NCBI RefSeq assembly: GCF_001077535.1
Contig: NZ_CP011968.1
Location: forward strand, 2,480,001-2,544,000
Reading direction: 5' to 3'
Source of the DNA: Clostridioides difficile ATCC 9689 = DSM 1296
GTDB lineage: Bacteria; Bacillota; Clostridia; Peptostreptococcales; Peptostreptococcaceae
Length of the DNA stretch: 64,000 nt
In this document: piece after piece, positions 60,874-64,000 of the stretch
Layout: every line of letters starts with the position of its first letter
How positions within the stretch are numbered: the first letter of the stretch is position 1
The notes under the pieces: generated by a model
Database searches by the model: none
What the model was told of the DNA's origin: nothing
The model's input: the letters and a program-made list of their open reading frames with translations, nothing else
Translations under genes and position numbers: made by a program

Positions 60874-61925
60874 TATTTTTCAACCCCTTGTGGTAAAATT
60901 AATATTTTGTTAAATTCTTCTTTTCTATCTCTTATCATTTCAAATGCTTTGTAAGTATCTTCAAGTGAGAATCTATGAGATACCATTTCTTTTAATTTTA
61001 TCTTTCCTTCATTAACTAGATTGATTCCCTTAGTCCATTCTTGTCCTGGAAATGGTGCAGAATAAGAGTTCCAAAAACCTTTTAATTCTAGTTCTTTTCT
61101 AAATATATTTTCAAATGCTTCTTCTGATAAAGTTATATCTGAATATGCTATCCCTAAAAATCCTATCTTACTTTTCTTTTTAGTTATAAGTAAACATTGT
61201 TCTTGAGTTATTTTTGAACCTGCACATTCAAGAGCTATGTCAACACCTTTTCCACCAGTAAGTTCTTTTATTTTTTCTACTGGGTTAATATCTTTAGCAT
61301 TAATTATTATATCAGCCCCTAATTCCTTTGATTCTCTTAATTTATTATCAGATATATCAACTGCTATAATTGTTCCTGCCCCTGCTATTTTAAGTCCTTG
61401 TATTACCAACTGCCCCATTGTTCCACTACCCATTACAGCTACAGTGTCTCCAACTTGAACACCTATATTAAGTACTCCATGCATAGCAACTGCTAGTGGC
61501 TCTATCATTGCAGCATCTTCAAAGTTCATATCTCCTATTGGAAGTACATTTGTAGCTTTTATATTTACATACTCTGCAAAAGCTCCAAAACTTTTAGCTC
61601 CTAACATTCCATGGTTATCACACAATGAAAATAATCCTCTTTTACAATATTCACATTCATTACAAGGTATAAAAGGAATTGCAACTACTCTATCTCCAAC
61701 TTTTACATTTTTTACATCCTTACCAACTTCAGCAATTACTCCAGAAAACTCATGTCCTGGTATAGCTGGAACTGGATATTTCCAATGTTTTAATACTCTT
61801 GGAGGATCTGACCCACATATTCCTGCTGCCATAACTTTTATTTTTACTTCATCACTTTCACATGGTTTTATTTCTATATCTTCAAATCTCATATCATTTG
61901 TGCCATGTAATACTGCTGCTTTCAC
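60873..61925 (-). CDS. Zinc-dependent polyol dehydrogenase (second of two), GatD-like
   Basis: 350 residues, same family as its neighbour and closest in look to the enzyme at 18885-19943: AGICGSDPPRVLKHW, GHEFSGVIAEVG, structural zinc PCNECEYCKRGLFSLC, AVMGSGTMGQLVIQGL, and a C-terminal FNKILILPQ. GTG start behind AGGAGGAGA. Two different dehydrogenases in one operon may handle two stereoisomers or two carbons. The intra-operon terminator 61976-62038 separates it from the PTS genes. Confidence 0.88.
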   Translation of the reverse strand: MKAAVLHGTNDMRFEDIEIKPCESDEVKIKVMAAGICGSDPPRVLKHWKYPVPAIPGHEFSGVIAEVGKDVKNVKVGDRVVAIPFIPCNECEYCKRGLFSLCDNHGMLGAKSFGAFAEYVNIKATNVLPIGDMNFEDAAMIEPLAVAMHGVLNIGVQVGDTVAVMGSGTMGQLVIQGLKIAGAGTIIAVDISDNKLRESKELGADIIINAKDINPVEKIKELTGGKGVDIALECAGSKITQEQCLLITKKKSKIGFLGIAYSDITLSEEAFENIFRKELELKGFWNSYSAPFPGQEWTKGINLVNEGKIKLKEMVSHRFSLEDTYKAFEMIRDRKEEFNKILILPQGVEK

Positions 61926-61975
61926 GATAAATCTCCTCCTCTTGTATTTTGTATTTTTAAAAATTTATAAAAAAT

Positions 61976-62038
61976 ATTACTCTTTTTTAGTAGCTGCTAA
62001 ATGTTAAATTTTCGCATACTTTACTAAAAAAGAGTAAT
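61976..62038 (-). terminator. Internal terminator between PTS IIC and the dehydrogenases
   Basis: A 17-bp perfect stem (ATTACTCTTTTTTAGTA at 61976-61992, complement at 62022-62038) followed on the minus strand by TTTTTTATAAATTTTT. It lies 17 bases past the IIC stop. Confidence 0.75.
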
Positions 62039-62054
62039 CTCTATTAACTACATA

Positions 62055-63329
62055 CTAGAATATTCCAAATGAAGAAACTAATTGAGATAATTTCAATATT
62101 CCCCATTTTAGCAAGTTTCCACCTGTATCTATACTTGTAACCATTGTTGTTCCTTCTGGCATCATATTTGCTTGTTGTAATAATTGTGTATGAACATCTG
62201 CAAAGTTTGTAGCCATATAAAGTGATATAGCTATTACTATTGTTCCTGTTATAACTGATTGAACTATATTACCTTTTCTAAAACACACTATAAATGCCAT
62301 ATAAAATGGTATTGTCGCTAAGTCTCCAAATGGTAAAACTTTGTTTCCTGGTAGTATAACTGCTAAGAACAAAGTTATAGGAACAAGTATAAGAGCTGTT
62401 GATATAACTGCTGGATGTCCAGTTGCTACTGCTGCATCCAGACCTATATAAAGTTCTCTGTCTCCATATTTTGCTTGTAAGAAATCTCTTATTGATTCTG
62501 AAATTGGAATTAAACCTTCCATTAATATTCTAACCATTCTAGGCATAAGTAACATTACTGCACCCATTGATATACCTACATTGAATATTCCTGCTACATC
62601 ATATCCCGCAAGTGCTCCAAGTATTATACCTAGTATAATCCCCATCATCATTGGTTCTCCAAATATACCAAATCTTTTTTGTATAGAGTCTGGGTCTGCT
62701 TGTATTTTATTTATTCCTGGTATTTTTTCAACAAATTTACCTACTAAATATCCAAGTGGAGCAAATGAAGCTGTTGAACCAGTTGGTAATGCTATACCTT
62801 CTAAATCATAAAACTCCTGAACATTTTTTGCTGTCTTTTCTGCAATAAACAGTACTAATAACTCCATTAGTATTGCACAGAATATAGCCCAAACATAACT
62901 TCCTGTTACTATATATCCAACTGCACCTGCTACTATAAAGTGCCAATAATTCCATATATCAACGTTTAATATCTTTGTTTTATTGAAGTATAATAATAGT
63001 AAGTTTACTAATAAACAAACTGGTATTAATATTGGTGCAACTGGTGAAGCCCATGTTGCTGATGCTGTTGTTGGCCAACCAACATCTATTACTGTTAAAT
63101 TAAGTCCGAATCTTTCAACCATTCCTTGAGCCGCTGGCCCTAGTGTTGATGTTAATAGGTTTACAACTAAGTTTATACCCACAAATCCTATACCAATTGT
63201 AAGACCTGACTTTAAAGCTTTTGTAAACTTAATTCTAAATATCATTCCTAGTACTACAATTGTTATTGGTAGTATTACTGTCGGTCCCATATTTAAAATG
63301 TATTGTACTACTGCTAATAATTTATCCAT
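62055..63329 (-). CDS. PTS galactitol-family enzyme IIC (second system)
   Basis: 424 residues, about ten membrane helices. GatC-family motifs: VIDVGWPTTASATWASP, a cytoplasmic FGIFGEPMMMGIILG, GLDAAVATGHPAVIST and LPGNKVLPFGDLATIPFYM. Imports a hexitol or pentitol that is phosphorylated through IIA and IIB encoded upstream. Its genomic partners (polyol dehydrogenases, transketolase, rpiB, rpe) favour a pentitol, which is inference. ATG after AGGAGG. Confidence 0.92.
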   Translation of the reverse strand: MDKLLAVVQYILNMGPTVILPITIVVLGMIFRIKFTKALKSGLTIGIGFVGINLVVNLLTSTLGPAAQGMVERFGLNLTVIDVGWPTTASATWASPVAPILIPVCLLVNLLLLYFNKTKILNVDIWNYWHFIVAGAVGYIVTGSYVWAIFCAILMELLVLFIAEKTAKNVQEFYDLEGIALPTGSTASFAPLGYLVGKFVEKIPGINKIQADPDSIQKRFGIFGEPMMMGIILGIILGALAGYDVAGIFNVGISMGAVMLLMPRMVRILMEGLIPISESIRDFLQAKYGDRELYIGLDAAVATGHPAVISTALILVPITLFLAVILPGNKVLPFGDLATIPFYMAFIVCFRKGNIVQSVITGTIVIAISLYMATNFADVHTQLLQQANMMPEGTTMVTSIDTGGNLLKWGILKLSQLVSSFGIF

Positions 63330-63387
63330 TTATAAATCCTCCTTTTTCTGTTTTATAAAATATTATTTCAATGTATCTATGATAGGA

Positions 63388-63663
63388 TTATTTTAAAGCA
63401 TCTAATATTTTTTTATCTAATGCTGCTGTATTTACTCCAGTTATATATGCTGTTGCTTTTATTGCTGGTATATTATAAGTTGTTGGTAGTATAGTTGTTG
63501 ATACTATTAAATCTGCTCCTTCTTGCTTTGTTGCACATTCAGCTATTTTGCATTGTATAACTTCTGCTTGTATATTATTTTCCTTAACTAATCTCTCTAC
63601 CTTGTCACAAACTACTGTTGATGTTGCTATTCCTGCTCCACATGCTACTAATATTTTTTTCAT
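63388..63663 (-). CDS. PTS galactitol-family enzyme IIB (second system)
   Basis: 91 residues with the phosphorylated Cys in KKILVACGAGIATSTVVCDK and a late NIPAIKATAYITGVNT segment. Acts between IIA and IIC. ATG after AGGAGG; 58 bases before IIC. Confidence 0.92.
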   Translation of the reverse strand: MKKILVACGAGIATSTVVCDKVERLVKENNIQAEVIQCKIAECATKQEGADLIVSTTILPTTYNIPAIKATAYITGVNTAALDKKILDALK

Positions 63664-63723
63664 TTTTATTTCCTCCTAATAATTTTTATTTTTATATTTT
63701 TTATTTTTAGTACTTTTTTATTT

Positions 63724-64000
63724 TTATAAAGACTTTAGTGTCTTTAAAACTTCTTCTTTATCAGTAGAACTCATCAACTTATCAACTAACTCTTTATTTT
63801 GCATAATTCCCATTAATTCTGTTAATACAGATAATTGACTGTGTGGTTGATTAAGTCCTAATACGAAAGCCAAATTTACAGGTACTTTTTCATCTTGGTC
63901 TTCCATAGAACTAAACACTACTGGTTCATTAAAAGTACAGACTGATATAAATTGCTCTTTAATATATTCTGCATCTGTATGTGGTATTGCTACTCCATAA
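63724..64000 (-). CDS. PTS enzyme IIA (second system), start outside the window
   Basis: The frame is open from the right window edge to 63724 and gives at least 91 residues of a PTS_EIIA_2 domain: YGVAIPHTDAEYIKEQ holds the phosphorylated His, then MEDQDEKVPVNLAFVLG and a helical C-terminus. The N-terminus and any upstream regulator lie beyond the window. Apparent starts inside (such as a GTG at about 63918) are internal codons. Confidence 0.9.
   Translation of the reverse strand, partial: YGVAIPHTDAEYIKEQFISVCTFNEPVVFSSMEDQDEKVPVNLAFVLGLNQPHSQLSVLTELMGIMQNKELVDKLMSSTDKEEVLKTLKSL

Overview
The window is AT-rich (roughly 28-30% G+C by eye). It carries Firmicutes-style ribosome binding sites, PTS operons with PRD regulators, a tandem glycine riboswitch, a c-di-GMP-I riboswitch, a type IV pilin, a type I toxin-antitoxin locus and a CRISPR array. 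Gene content and order match what I know of Clostridioides difficile (the chromosome segment around fruABC, topB, pilA3 and the galactitol-type PTS/transketolase cluster). That assignment is recognition, not a database result.

Layout. 1-4.2 kb: start of an unidentified gene, a DUF2238 membrane protein, a FAD/Rieske oxidoreductase and a CPBP protease. 4.6-10.2 kb: fructose PTS (fruABC, fruK), a PRD-type regulator and a tyrosine phosphatase. 10.5-17.3 kb: AI-2E-family permease, an isolated class I isoprenoid-synthase-like protein, topoisomerase III, and a glycine-riboswitch-controlled Na+/alanine-glycine symporter. 17.4-25.7 kb: sugar/polyol operon (LevR-like activator, PTS IIA, IIB, IIC, zinc dehydrogenase, two class II aldolase-family enzymes) with a near-consensus sigma-54 promoter in front of the activator gene. 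26.1-29.8 kb: DUF3284, a MocR regulator and AzlCD. 29.9-32.9 kb: a two-component system with an extra small membrane protein.

33-46.8 kb is an accessory mosaic. It holds two diverged copies of a segmental repeat (copy A at about 33.0 and 34.9 kb, copy B at about 41.9 and 44.4 kb) that flank different cargo: an XRE-regulator cassette in one and the pilin pilA3 in the other. Between them lie phage remnants (BRO/antirepressor, ribbon-helix-helix repressor, broken phage genes), a CRISPR array of 8 repeats without cas genes, a SHOCT protein with a premature stop, a type I toxin-antitoxin pair and a TnpB/omega-RNA relic. An IS3 relic and a third XRE cassette follow. A c-di-GMP-I riboswitch precedes a short 58-codon gene, and a decayed copy of the same riboswitch-plus-ORF module sits upstream of pilA3.

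47-55 kb: cold-shock protein, molybdate/tungstate ABC transporter with a DUF364 protein behind four phased 10-bp repeats, a PIG-L deacetylase and a second two-component system related to the first. 55-64 kb: a second galactitol-type PTS (IIA, IIB, IIC), two zinc polyol dehydrogenases, split transketolase, ribose-5-phosphate isomerase B, ribulose-phosphate epimerase and a phosphohexomutase. Together these look like a route from an imported polyol phosphate into the pentose phosphate pathway, divided by two internal terminators.
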